A stretch of DNA of 64,000 nt from Brugia malayi (taxonomy: Eukaryota > Nematoda > Chromadorea > Rhabditida > Onchocercidae): the NCBI RefSeq assembly GCF_000002995.4, contig NW_025062479.1, forward strand, positions 13,835,721 through 13,899,720, written 5' to 3'. The notes beneath the pieces were generated by a model. It saw only the letters and a program-made list of their open reading frames with translations, did not search any database and was not told the DNA's origin. Positions within the stretch are counted from its first letter, which is position 1; each line of letters begins with the position of its first letter. The position numbers and the translations under genes are program-made. Below are positions 1 to 12,400 of this stretch, piece after piece.

Positions 1-1974
1 CTGAATGAATAAAATGTATGGCATATATAAATCAATGCATGAGAGATTATTAATTTTTATTTAAGAATTAGTTCGACGTATTAAATTCATTTGGTTATTA
101 GTTATTAATTTTAATTAGTGATATTCTCCTTTACCTCCTAAGAAATATGTTAAATTGAAATAAAAATTTGAAAAATTTTTTTATTAAATTGTATTTTCAA
201 ATTTAAAATCACTTCAATTTGCTTTGTTTTGTTTTCTTTTTTTCCTAAATAGACCAAAAAATTTGGCCTTGTGAAGTTTGGATAATTTTTAAGCCTTAGC
301 TGTAAATAATTTGGTTATAAAAAAAGTTGAAGTTTTATTGCATTGTTAAAGTTTTTATTGCTAAAAAATATTCTCATAGTTAAATGTGATTTTTTGTGAT
401 AAAAATTTTTAAATAAAAATACTATTATTAAAATTTTCTCATTGCTATATGTTAATCCTAACCAAACTGAACATTTACAAAAAAAAAATTTTGAATTTAA
501 AAAAAATAAACATCTATTACCGCCTCCCAATTATATTACCTTCTTTTCACTTTTTTGTTTTTTCGATACTTTTTTTAAGTATTGTTTTCAGTTTTTCATT
601 TAATAATATACTTACTTGTTTTTTCTTCATTCCTCCTTATGTTTTAATTTATTCACCTATAGCAAAATTAAATGATTTAATGAATTTTTATCGTGAAGCT
701 TTCGAAAAAAGAACAAATTTTTTTGCATTTAAACTTCTGCATTTAAAAATACCTATTAAAACAAAAATATCTCTTTTTTTTTCATTTCAAAAAAAAGAAA
801 TGAGATAAAAAAGGAAACAAAAAAGGAAAACAAAACGAAATACCAAATATCAATTTGCTACTATATATACATATATGTATGCATATATTCTAGAATAAAA
901 TTTTCATTTTTTATTTTTCATTACTGATCGAATAAATTTCCCTTAAGAATTTCTTACTTTTATAAATTAAATTTAAAAGAAAAAAATAAAATAAATAAGA
1001 ATTTAGAATATGAAATGAGTGGAATTTATCATTACCCTTCTTTTCTCTGTTTTTTTCAATAAAATTACTTAGAGAATCAGACAAAAAAGAAGGAAAAAAT
1101 GAAAGAGAAAAGTTATGAAAAATTTATACTAAAAAATGAAATTCTAAAAATTAGCACTTTCTTCTTTGTTACATTTATTTTATTCTGTTGAAATTATCTA
1201 AGAAAGAACAAAAAACAAAAGGCAAAAAAAAAAGAAAACAACGAATGAAATTAGAATTGAAATGGAAAAAAAGTAATATTAATATTCTAAAATGATTCCA
1301 CTAAATGATTAATAATATTTGAATGCTAACAGTCACATTTCCATTTTCATCCATTCATTTTTTTTAAATATATATGTCAATCATAAGAAATGCGCTTAGT
1401 TTTCAATCTCACCTGCAGAAAAAAAAGCTTAATAAAAGAAAAGATGAAATAATTGAAAATATTAATTCTTTTTTCCTAATCCATTGTTAAGTTATTTCCT
1501 CAGCAATAGAAAAAAGAACAGGAAAGGAGAGAGACAGAAAGAAGGGAAAAAAAAAAAGGAGAAAAGAAGTGAGAACTTTTACTTTCCTAATTATACCACA
1601 ATAAATTTTTCTTATATATTTGTCTTTTTACTAAAATTTTTATATTTGTCCTGTAGTCACAAATAAAACAGAATTTAGTTATCAAATTTATCGAATGTGA
1701 CATGTGAAAATAAAATAGTTTTTTGAAGTTTTTTTAAAATAAATTAGATCGATGCATAGACGGAGAAAAAAATCAACGATTTAATTTTATTCCAAAATGT
1801 CTTTAAAAAGTTTAAATTTATATATATATAAATAATCTTTGGTTCTTTTTCTTTTGTCTTTTCTCTCTTTTTTTTTTCAATTCAAAAAATAAATAAAATG
1901 CATTTATATGTGAAAATTAAAATAAAATAAAATTAGTGCAAAATAAAAGTGAACAAAGAAATTAAAATTTTTAG
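1..1974. other. A+T-rich non-coding stretch, probably intron of the ADAM-like gene
   Basis: Low-complexity A/T-rich sequence with many poly-A and poly-T runs. The open frames in it (for example 449-808 on the plus strand) are composed of Phe, Lys, Ile and Leu from such runs and show no domain-like composition. The first convincing coding exon starts at 1975 straight after a TTTTTAG acceptor and begins in mid-codon, so this stretch is best read as the intron that precedes it. I see nothing else in it. Confidence 0.6.
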
Positions 1975-4900
1975 CTGTGTGTCAGTATGCTCAACCCGTG
2001 GAATGAAACAATGCGAATGTGACGTGGAAGAAGACAATTATTGCTATTTGTGTTGTGGTAATTCAAATTCACGTTGTATGCCAGCACATCATTATAATAT
2101 TCTGAGGTATTATCAGTTATTATTTCTATTTTTAAAACTTTTTTTTTTTAAAAATAACAAATCCATATGCATAGTAATGCTAGTATAAAATGCTAAGGTA
2201 TCACAAACCATTAATTTTTTTAAAACTAAAAAAAACTATTGAACTATTAACTTTAAACTTTTTTTTTTAATAAAAATAAATGTATATCATTTAGGAAACG
2301 AAATAGATCAATGAAATAATTTGTATATAGTTTTCATATAAACATATTTATGAAGAATATGAAAATTTATTCAAAAAATTTCAAAAAGTATTCAAAAATT
2401 TGTTAGTTAATATTTAAAGAAGTGTTAGTAAAAATTTGTTAATTAAATGTTTGAGGATTTGTTTGTAAAATTTCTACTTTTATTCCTAAATTGCATTAGA
2501 AAATTATTGAATTTAAATTTTGTGCTACTAAAAGACATTAATATTTTCTATTCTTTAAATAATGAATTACAAAATATATGATACATGTTTAATTTTAAAA
2601 ATGTTTAAAAATTTGTTAATGCTTATAAGATTTATCATTTTCTTTCTAAATTGCATTAGAAGATTGTTAAGATCAAGTTTTTGTTGTCATTTCTTCTTTT
2701 AAAATATGTAATTTTAATACTTTGATAAAATAACTCGCAATAATAAAAATATGGGATTTACGGTACTTAATTAATTTGGGTAAAATTTTTTACTGTATGG
2801 GAAAATTTTTTTGCAAACATATTCAAAAAAAAAGGAATAAAAATTTTAAATGAAAATAAAACAATAGAAAACAAAAATGAAAATATCTTTTAATTATCTT
2901 TTTCTTATCAAAAATTTCCTTTTCTCAATGATAAGGAAAAGTGAGCTCATTCAACTGTAATATCAGATATAAAACTTAAAATTTGATTTTACAAATATCA
3001 TTTTAAGATGTAATCGTTTTTCTTTTTTCTTCTAAGTATACTTAGAACGTTTAATATAGTACGCAAATTTACTATTCATAAAAAATTTTTTTTTAAAAAA
3101 CTAAGTCTACTTTTTTTTTTTTTTGAAATGTAAAATATAACCTAGTTGTTCTAATCAGAAAATAACTCTTTGAATTTTATTCAATTTCTTGATAGTCATC
3201 TCTTGTTGAGTTAAAAATTTAAAAGAAAAAGGTTTTTTTTTTTTCTTTTTCCACAATTGTCCTTGCAATGAAGCATTCATTTAAAACTGATTTCCTTACC
3301 ACCTGCTGATTTGTCACCAAGAAAAAAAGAAAGAAGCAAAAAAAAAGAAAAAACGAACACAATAAAAGTGCATTTCTCTTTCAAATGGTATAAGAAAAAG
3401 ACTTATTTAGATATGCGCTTAAATTTTTTAGAAATAACATAAATTTCAGGGAAAGATAAAAGGAAAAAGAAAAAACAGAAAAAAGCAAATAAACCAAAAT
3501 ACATCAATAATATATTAATTTTTTTCGAATTTAAATTATTAATTATAAAATAATAGAAGATAAAAAATTTAGACATATTTGAATTTTAGTTTTATATTAA
3601 GTTTCTTTTTTTACTTTTTTATTTTATTTAAATCTCTTTTTATTTTGTTTTAAATTTATCTTTGTTTTGCTTCTTTTCATAGTAATGAATAAACTATTGC
3701 TAAAAAAAAATATTTCTTTTTTGAGTTTTTTTTTTTGAATAAAAGAAAAAAATGTAAATTTAATTTGAAGAGATAATGGAGAAAGATGGGAGCGTGAAGC
3801 TTGTGCACTTTGTCGTCAAAATGGCGCCGAGCTAGAAGGTTTAGCATGCGATGATACGGATCCGGCACGATTATGCCTTCAGGGCAAATGCTCAAATAGT
3901 GTGTGTCATGATAAGAAACCTGGACAATATTGCGATCGAAAGTTAGGCTTAGTTAATTAATTAATTACTTCATTTGTTTATACTTTCATTTTATATTTAT
4001 CAAAAAAGAAAAAAAAAAGAAAAAATGATTTCATAGATGTATAAATTAATAAGATGTGAATATAATTAATTATGGAAAAAAAATTTTTTAAAAAAAATCA
4101 AACATTAATTATCGTTGCGAAATTTTTTTTTCAAATTTAGCACAAGTGACGTATTTGAATATTTGAATTGAAGAATATTAGAAAAAGTAATCTTCTTGAT
4201 TCATTGCATCAAAAAAATAAAAAATAGAAAAGTTCTGTTACAAATATGAAAATTTAGATTTAAAAAAAACAAAAAAAAACAAAGAACGAAAAGTATCCTT
4301 TATAAATATAGTATTAGAATGCTAAATGATATTTATTTTAGTAAAATTTTGCTTAAAAAGTCTAATATTAATTATTTTATTAAATAAGAGCTAATAATAA
4401 GCATTGAATAAAATAAAATTTTATTAAAAGAAAAATTTAGGATGGAGAAAATATGTGTGGATGATATTTGTGAAAATCCATGTGCTCGTATCAGTCCACA
4501 TTTAATGGTTTGTGATTGCCCATTAATTGATCCTGATACAGGATTTGCTTCAGATGATCGTTGTCAACTCTGTTGCTATGATTTTAATGTTGTAAGTTTA
4601 TAGTCATTTTAATTTTATTTTATTATTTTTTCAATTTTACTTCAATTTTATTTCGTTATTTAATTTTACTTTTTATTACTTCAAAAAAAAAAAACCGCCT
4701 TTCCATAACTTTTTCATTTGCAAAAAGAAAAAAGAAAAAAAAAATAAACTGAGAAATGTTTCAGTTAACATAAAATTATCAAGCATAAAAAAAGTTTTTT
4801 TTTTTCTTTTTAGATTAGCATCTGTTATTGTCAAGTTCGCCAAAGTTTTACTTTAATCTTAAAAAAAAAAAAGAAATGTAGTATAAAGAAGTGCATTTTA

Positions 4901-5542
4901 ACTTAACTTATAACCTTTGCTTTTTTTTTGATAGTATAACAACAGTAAGAAATTTTTTGATAATCTAACAATAAACTAAAAATATGAATTAGCTTTATAG
5001 CTTATCATTTCTGTTTGAATTTTCATTATGTGAATAAAATATAAATTGAAAATTTTCACAAGTAATGAAAATGTCTAATGTGTATACTTTTCAACAACTT
5101 TTATCTAAAGGACAATTTTTTTTATATTAAAGTTATATTGAAATGCATAATTATTAGCTTTACCTAACTGTGATACAAATTTAATTTAAATCAATAATAA
5201 AGTTAAATGGTCGCTGCGCTCAGAATAACCTTCAAATGCCCTGTATGATATTTTAGAGGAAATAGTCGAACAATATATTTCTCTAATCTCTCATTTATTA
5301 CAAAATTTTGTTTAAAAAAAAGTACAAATAATTTAATTATTTTGATAAATTCAGTATTGAGGAATAAATTACTCATTTAATTTATCAGTTTTCTCTCTAT
5401 GGATAAAAAAATTAATGCTAATTTACACTTTAAGAAATTTTGGTAACTAATTACACTTCATTCTAAAAAATATATATAGCAGGAAACTAATTAAAAAATT
5501 CTTAATATGTATTTTGGTTTATTTGAAGTTAATTTCACAAAA

Positions 5543-5615
<73 letters not shown>

Positions 5616-5963
5616 CATTTATAAGCAAATTTAAGGAATTTGAACCGGAAACAGAAAAAAACAAATGATAAAAATTTTGAATGTAAAATTTAATCTTAAT
5701 TAATATTTTTTAATTTTTTCACAAATTTAATTTTAATTAGTAATTTCTTACAGAAACCTGCATCACGACGTTGTCAAAATGCATATCGTCGATTTAATTT
5801 AGCATCAACTCATAATAGGCCTATCTGGCGCGTAGGCCTAGATTGTGCTGGTGGCAAAAAATGCAATCGCTATGGTATTTGTCGTGGTATTATCTTACAA
5901 CCAAAATTTTATTTGACACTATTATCACTGCTATTTTCCATTTGCTGCCTTAGATTATGCTAA
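1975..5963 (+). CDS. ADAM10/17-like cysteine-rich protein, 3' end (partial)
   Basis: Four exons join in one frame: 1975-2106, 3786-3941, 4441-4591 and 5754-5963 (stop TAA at 5961-5963). Each has a plausible acceptor and GT donor, and codons split across the junctions restore sensible residues. The product is very rich in cysteine and contains two copies of one module: Cys-rich start, CxC, then CYLCC (exon 1) or CQLCC (exon 3), then a Cys pair near the end (CNRYGICR in exon 4). This spacing resembles the membrane-proximal cysteine-rich region of ADAM10 and ADAM17, where a C-x-x-CC motif precedes a C...YC...C ending; those proteins are membrane metalloproteases that shed cell-surface proteins. 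The protease and disintegrin domains would lie upstream, outside the window, so catalytic activity cannot be judged. The last exon ends with about 20 mostly hydrophobic residues (from ILQPKFYLTLLSLL), either a membrane segment with almost no cytoplasmic tail or a GPI-anchor signal. The family call is by pattern only. Confidence 0.72.
5549..5609. repeat. (AT)n microsatellite
   Basis: About 60 bases of uninterrupted AT dinucleotide, inside the last intron (4592-5753) of the ADAM-like gene. Likely length-variable between isolates. Confidence 0.95.
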
Positions 5964-6431
5964 TGATAATAATGTTATCATTATTATCACTGATTAATAA
6001 TAATGATGATAATGATGAATGATCACTTTATTGTGGAATAATTTTAACTTTTTTCATTTTCTTTTTTTCAACTTTTTAATGTAATTCTTTTCTTTTCTAT
6101 TATTAGTAATAATTAATTTGATAGTTAATTCTCACGAGAAAAAGGAAAACTTATGCTAAAAAATTTATGGTATGAAAATTAAATTTTTATGAAAGATATA
6201 TTAAAATATATAAATGTAATTACTACTAACATAGTGTTCCAATTGATTAAATTGCATAGTAAAATATTTCTTATTTTATAATTTCAATATAATATATTTA
6301 GCAAAAATTTAAATTTCATTTCGAGTAATAATAAACAGTCACTTTAAATCAAAAAATAAGAAAAAAATAGCTTTTAGAAAAAGGGCAATCTTCCTTTCTT
6401 TCTTTTTTTTTTTGTTCCAAGGTTAACTAAC
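5964..6431. other. Gap between ADAM-like stop codon and last visible hemicentin exon
   Basis: A+T-rich, non-coding in both directions as far as I can see. It should contain the 3' untranslated region of the plus-strand ADAM-like gene and, on the minus strand, the start of the hemicentin intron whose donor GTTAGT lies at 6431-6426. Confidence 0.6.
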
Positions 6432-9400
6432 CTTTGTCCAGATGAGTACCGGTTTTGGCGTACCGGTTACGGAACAGTCCAATAATAACGGTCTCCCAAC
6501 AATAATTGATGGATTTAAATTGGTCATATCCAAAAAACGCGGCGGCTCTGAAGTAAGTATGAGAAATTCAAAAAAAGAAAAAATTCCTTTTTTGTTTGAA
6601 ATTTAAGAAAAAAACATCGGATTTTTCGAGATTTACAGTACGCAAATGCTTATATCTATCAATTTTTATACTTTTCTTCCTTTCTTTTTTTTTTTTTTTG
6701 CAAATGAATTATGAAATGAATAATTCATTAATTTAATTTGATAATATTCATTAACATTCTTTGTCTATTTTCGATTACATTTTAATTTGAACTAAAATAT
6801 ATTTTGAGAATGATTAATTTCATTTGCTTTGTTATGTTAATTTAAAGAAATTTCCAAATAAAATTTTTCATCTGTGTTTCTTTTTGACAATGAAAACCTT
6901 CAACATATATTTTATTGCATATGAAATTACGAAATTTGATCTGTGCAATTTTATTTATGAGTTTGTAATTAGCTAAATGAATAATGTTACTCTTACAATG
7001 AATTTGAATATTCAATGAAATGGGCTAATGATACATTCAAATTAAATGATTAATTAAGTGAAAAATTATGTAAAATTTGCATATTAAATTTAGATATTAG
7101 ATTTTAATAGAACTTAGCAAATTTTTATAAGTACCATTTACAGTAAGCTGATATGTTTTTCTTGCTTCTCCTGCTTCATTTTCAACGACACAAATATAAT
7201 TACCCGAATCACTCAAACGTGCATTTCGAATTTCGATTCGTCGATCATCCACCTAGCATAATCAATTTTTCATATGCAAATTTAGAAAAAAAAAAGATTA
7301 ATTTTTAAGGCTAACAATTATTTTATTAATTAAAATCATTTATTCATAATGATCATCATCATTTTGAATAAAAAATTAATAAGATTAATGAGTTAAAAAA
7401 ATGATTTAAACGATAAAAAAAACCTTCTCAACAATCTTTTCACTTTCATTTTAAAAGGAATATATAGTGATAAAACTAGAAAAAAGTTTTTTTTTTTTTT
7501 TTGAATATTTTACTAATCATTTACAAAACAGCATAATTATTAAGTGTAAATTTTTAAATAAAAATTTCATTTCTTCACTTGAATATGAATACAAAAATTT
7601 TGATTATAATAAATTTTAAAAAAATACTAAAATATTTGGATTGATTCGCCCGTTTTTCACTTTTCGTCCATCAATAATCCATTTTGTTGCTATTTTTCCA
7701 CTACCACTAAGTGCATTGCAAGTCAAAATGACAAATTCACCTACCACTACCTCGATTTCTTGAATAACCCGATCAACAATTGGTGGAACTAAAATTAAAG
7801 TAAAATGATTAAATTTAAGTAATTTAAATTAAAATTATATTACAAATAATAATTGCATTATTTTAATTAATAATTTTGCTAATATTCTAAATATATTATA
7901 TATCAATTTGAAAAAGAAAGAAAAAAATATATTTCTATATATTAAATTGAAATGAAATAAGAATTTTTAATTAATTTATTTTTTATAAAGGTAAATTTGT
8001 TGAAATTTGTATAACAGAGAAGAATACCAGTAAGTTTGATGATAAAATCACGACTTGCTTGACCAATTTTATTTGTTGCCGTACAAGTATAACGTCCATC
8101 TATGCCATCACGTGCAATATTTATCCATAATGTTTGATTATTATTGAGAAATACTGAATGATAATCCGGTTTAATTAATAGATTATTTCTTGTCCATATA
8201 ATCTTAAAATAATAAACAAATTAATGAATAAAAAGAAATACAATTTAAAAATAAATTGAAATAGTTTACCAAATACTATAAATATATTGTTATTTAAAGA
8301 ATATCAATAATAATAAGTTTCGAGGAGCTATTTTAAAACTATGCTACAAATGTTTGTTGTCTCAACATTTTAAATTTAAAAAAAGAAGAAAAGGAAGTGT
8401 TAAAAAAATATGAATTAATTACAAATATAAATTCATAACATCTAATAAAATCAAAAAAGTGATAACATCCAGAATAGTTTTATTCAAAGGAAGAATTTCC
8501 ATTACTGGTTTAATTAACAAAATGAAAAATTTTAAATTTCAAAAATAACAAACTTGTGCATCCGGAATAGCCTGAACTACACATTCCAAAGAAAAGCCGG
8601 TCCCGGGAATTACTGTTTGCAACGGAGGTGAGGAAGAGGTTTCGCTAATGATAGGTGGAACTAAAATTTTAAAATTTCAATGAGTTATAATAAATAGAAA
8701 TTTAGTAAGAAAACATTAAATTACGGAAAACTAAATTGGTCCATCATAGATTTCTCAACATCACTACACATTTATGTATTTTTTGGTTTTTTTGTAACAA
8801 TACGTTAATGTCTTTTTATTTTTACGTCGTGTCAAAATACTATTGTGCTTTTTCTGGCTTTCATGTCATGTGACAGTGCGTTAGTGCTTTTATTTCGATC
8901 TTTACGCCATGTCACGATTTATACGCTAATTTTTAATACGCATTTTTAATTTCCACGTCATGTCAATACACGTTATGTCACAATATGTTTATATGCTTTC
9001 TAGTATGCATCTTCTATTTTCAACTTTATTACTAAAATTTCAAGCAATAAAAATTTATTAAAAACCTACCCAAAACATGTAAATCATATATTTTCTTAGC
9101 TTCACCCGCAGTATTCTGTGCAACACACATGTATCGAGCAGTATCCGTGATCTGCGCCAATAGAATGTGCAAAATTCGACCACGAGAGGAAACCTAGTAA
9201 AACGATGCGTTTTCAGAATTCTTTCCATACATTTCAAAACTTTAGCAAAATATGACAAATGACAACAATAACAACAACGACAACAATTAACAATAAAAAC
9301 ATTAACAACAATAACACCAACAAAAACAGCAACAACGATAGTTCAATTTATTTCGTCCAAAAATACCAGAAAATAAATGAACCTGAAGGTAACTATTGAT

Positions 9401-12400
9401 TGTAGAACGTGACTCGCTTGCAAATTCGATAGCTTTTCCGTCACGTAACCATTCAATATCAATTGGTTCGGTGCCCGAAACATCACAAAACAAATCTTTT
9501 GCTTCATTAACAAATACCTCAACTACTTCCTGCTTGTCCCCAGCTATCACTGGGCTTCCTAAATAACTTTTCAACTGGTACTTTAAAGTTAATTTTATTG
9601 CTATTACTGATTTAACACATATAATTGTTATATCATATATATGTATGCAGTATCAACTTACTCATAACTTGAAGATAAGTTTCCAAATCAGCTAAACCAA
9701 TATCATTTGTTGCTATACATGTATATCTGTAAATAATACAAAATTATTACCTAAATTGTTTATTTCATTTTATTAAATAAGTCATATTTTTTTCTAATTT
9801 TTATTTTCTACTAAAATAACAAGATTTTTTTTTCTTTTAATACATAAAAAAGTATTAATTTCTAGTATCCACGCATATAAAAGATATTTTTTTATTGTTC
9901 TATAAAAAAAGCTTTTTTTATGAGTTTTGAAAAATAAATAAATAAATAAATAAAACAAATAAACCTACCTTGCATCATCAGCCATAGAAGTATCGCTTAT
10001 TTCAAGTTGCCGTCCACCATTTAAGATAGCAAAATGTTTATCATTCTCTAATGCTTGTCCATTTTTAAGCCATACTATTGATGGTTCAGGGCTGCCGAAT
10101 ACTGGGCAATTAATAATTGCTGTTCGACCTGCATTCACCTGCATACGATGTAAAATATTTGGTCCTTCAATTGTTGGTGCTTCTAAATTTGTACTTTTTT
10201 TAACCAGAAATAGATTATTTAAAATATTTCCTTAAAAAAAATAATAAATACTACAGTTAATCATTTTCCTCCCAAATTCTTTTCAAAATAAATTATTCAA
10301 TTACCAATATTATTCATCAAATATAGAAAAAAATTTTTTGAAAAATTCCTATGTTTTAGAAATGTTTTATGTAAAAAAATGAACGTCAAATTATTTAATT
10401 ATGCAGAAAATTGCAATTTTTAATTTAATTTTTTTCTTAAAATATTCCAGAACAATTATTTTACCTAATAATTTCACGATGAAATCACGCTTTTCCTCGC
10501 CAGCTGGATTTCGTGCAATGCAAGTGTAACGATCAACATCATCCTGAAAATGTATTTTCTAATCTCAACATCATTCCGAAATAATGTTTCCGGTAGGTTA
10601 TTTTCTAGTCTAAACATTAATGCAGAATAATAATTCCAGAAAATTATTTTCTAGTCTAAACATTATTCCGGAATAATATTTTTCTTTTTTTTCTCTGAGT
10701 GGTGCAGAACGATTCATAACCTCTTAACATTTAATAAAACACAATTTTTTAGGTGATAAATTTTACTCCTTTTTCCTGCTCGTTGAGAAAGATCAATATA
10801 AAATAATTTTCAGGTCAAAGTCGACATAACATTCTTTTCTAGGTCAATGTTAAAAAAAATACACTAATCAAATAAATTTTGATTAGAATCTTGAAATTTT
10901 CTGATACTTAGCAATAGATTCATCAAGAATTTTTTGCTGGTTAGTAATCAAGAAGAAATTGTTCAACTTTTAACACTTAATTGAGTGAATTTTTAATTTA
11001 ATAATCTTTTTTTTTTTTCATGTTCGTTAAGATATTCATTTTAAAATAACTATCACAGTTTGAAAAACAATCTAATATCCATTTTAGGGTATTTCCTTAT
11101 TTATTTTAAAATATTGATACAGTTTTAAGATAAGTATCAAAATGAATTTTGTATGAAATGATAATAAACCTTTTTTAAATTTAAAAAATGTAATTTCCTT
11201 CCGTTAGCTGATAAATAAACATCAGAATCATGATAAAATGGTTTATCATCCTTTAACCATGCTACTGTTGGCGTTGGACGACCATATGCAGGACAATTAA
11301 TTGTCAAAGCGCTTTGTGATTTACCGCTGATTTCGGTACGTATCGCCTCGCTTTCTATTTTTGGTGGTGCTAAAATAAATTTTTTTATGTTTTAAATGTA
11401 CATTTTTGATTAAAAAGAAATAATAATATAAAAATTTCAAAGATCAAAGATTAGCATACTTCTTGAATTACAGGAAAAAAACAGAAATTTTCTATTGAAA
11501 ATTTGGGGAGAAAACATTAGAGATTGAAAAAAAAAAATTATATTAAAATTAAAAATTTACTCATAACATATAATAAAATGTCTTGTTCTATCATTCCAGC
11601 CTTATTTCGTGCTTCACATGTATAACGGCCTGAATTTATAACCTGCAATATTGCAATCAAATTTCAATGAATTATATGAGAGCTGTTTAAAAAAAAAATT
11701 CAAAAAACAAACTGTCATTTCTTTTTTTCTTTTTTTTGATTTTAAGTAGAAAAATTAACAAAATAGAAGAAACTAAAAGTATATATTATTAAGCAATTTA
11801 ATAACAAAAATGGTGCAATATTTTAATAATTTTTTATTAATCATTTAATAATACACTAATTTACCTTAGTTTTACAGGTAACTTACTTTTACATTCGTGA
11901 TTTTTAGATCATTGCCTTTTATATGTCCTGTATCAATTCGTTTTGTAATGTTAATTGATGTAAGGAGCTCACCATCTTTAAACCATTCTACTATCGGTTC
12001 CGGTTTACCAGTTACCGGGCAACTTAATGAAATTGCACTGTTTTCGACTACAGTTCTACAATTTATATATAATGTAATTTTTGTTATAAATTTTAAAATT
12101 GACAAGTATTTTAACAGTTCTATTATCATTCAATTAATATTTATTGTTTATTCAAAATTTATTTAAAAAAAAAGAAAAAAAAAAAACTCTCTACCACGAG
12201 ATATTCCCGTTATCTCTCTATTAACAGCTAATAGATTTTAGTTATTTAGTTAGCTATTAAACAAGTCGTATTAACCGGCAAATTATCTTTATATGCAAAT
12301 TTTCTTATAATGCTTTGTGAAATTTTAAATAAGCAATAATAATAGTAATTGAAAGAAAATCTTAAGCATACAAATATATGAAAAATAAATTTTAAATATG

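Larger units (their letters stand above)
6432..11369 (-). other. him-4: Hemicentin exons 50-60: Ig domains 22-26 and half of Ig27
   Basis: Exons 11170-11369, 10465-10543 (Ig22); 9969-10182, 9662-9726 (Ig23); 9383-9558, 9070-9193 (Ig24); 8554-8660, 8028-8202 (Ig25); 7628-7788, 7135-7252 (Ig26); 6432-6547 (first half of Ig27, [19 protein letters not shown]). The second half of Ig27, carrying the second Cys, is not found. If the last donor (6431) were not used, translation would end two codons later (VS, then TAA), truncating the domain in mid-fold. The plus strand of 6441-6552 is also open but is a shadow of this exon. Confidence 0.9.

Noticed and set aside
449..808. Plus-strand open frame of about 119 codons
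   Set aside because: Phe/Ile/Leu/Lys-rich translation of poly-T and poly-A runs, without splice sites in phase to the ADAM-like exons.
6441..6552. Plus-strand open exon starting [14 protein letters not shown] with a GTAAGT at its end, possible first exon of the gene at 23201
   Set aside because: The reverse strand of the same bases gives a typical Ig half-domain ([17 protein letters not shown]) with a TTCAG acceptor and a GTTAGT donor in phase with the previous hemicentin exon. The plus-strand reading is its shadow.
11897..12166. Plus-strand open frame of 89 codons
   Set aside because: It overlaps hemicentin exon 48 in antisense; the minus-strand frame carries the Ig motifs.
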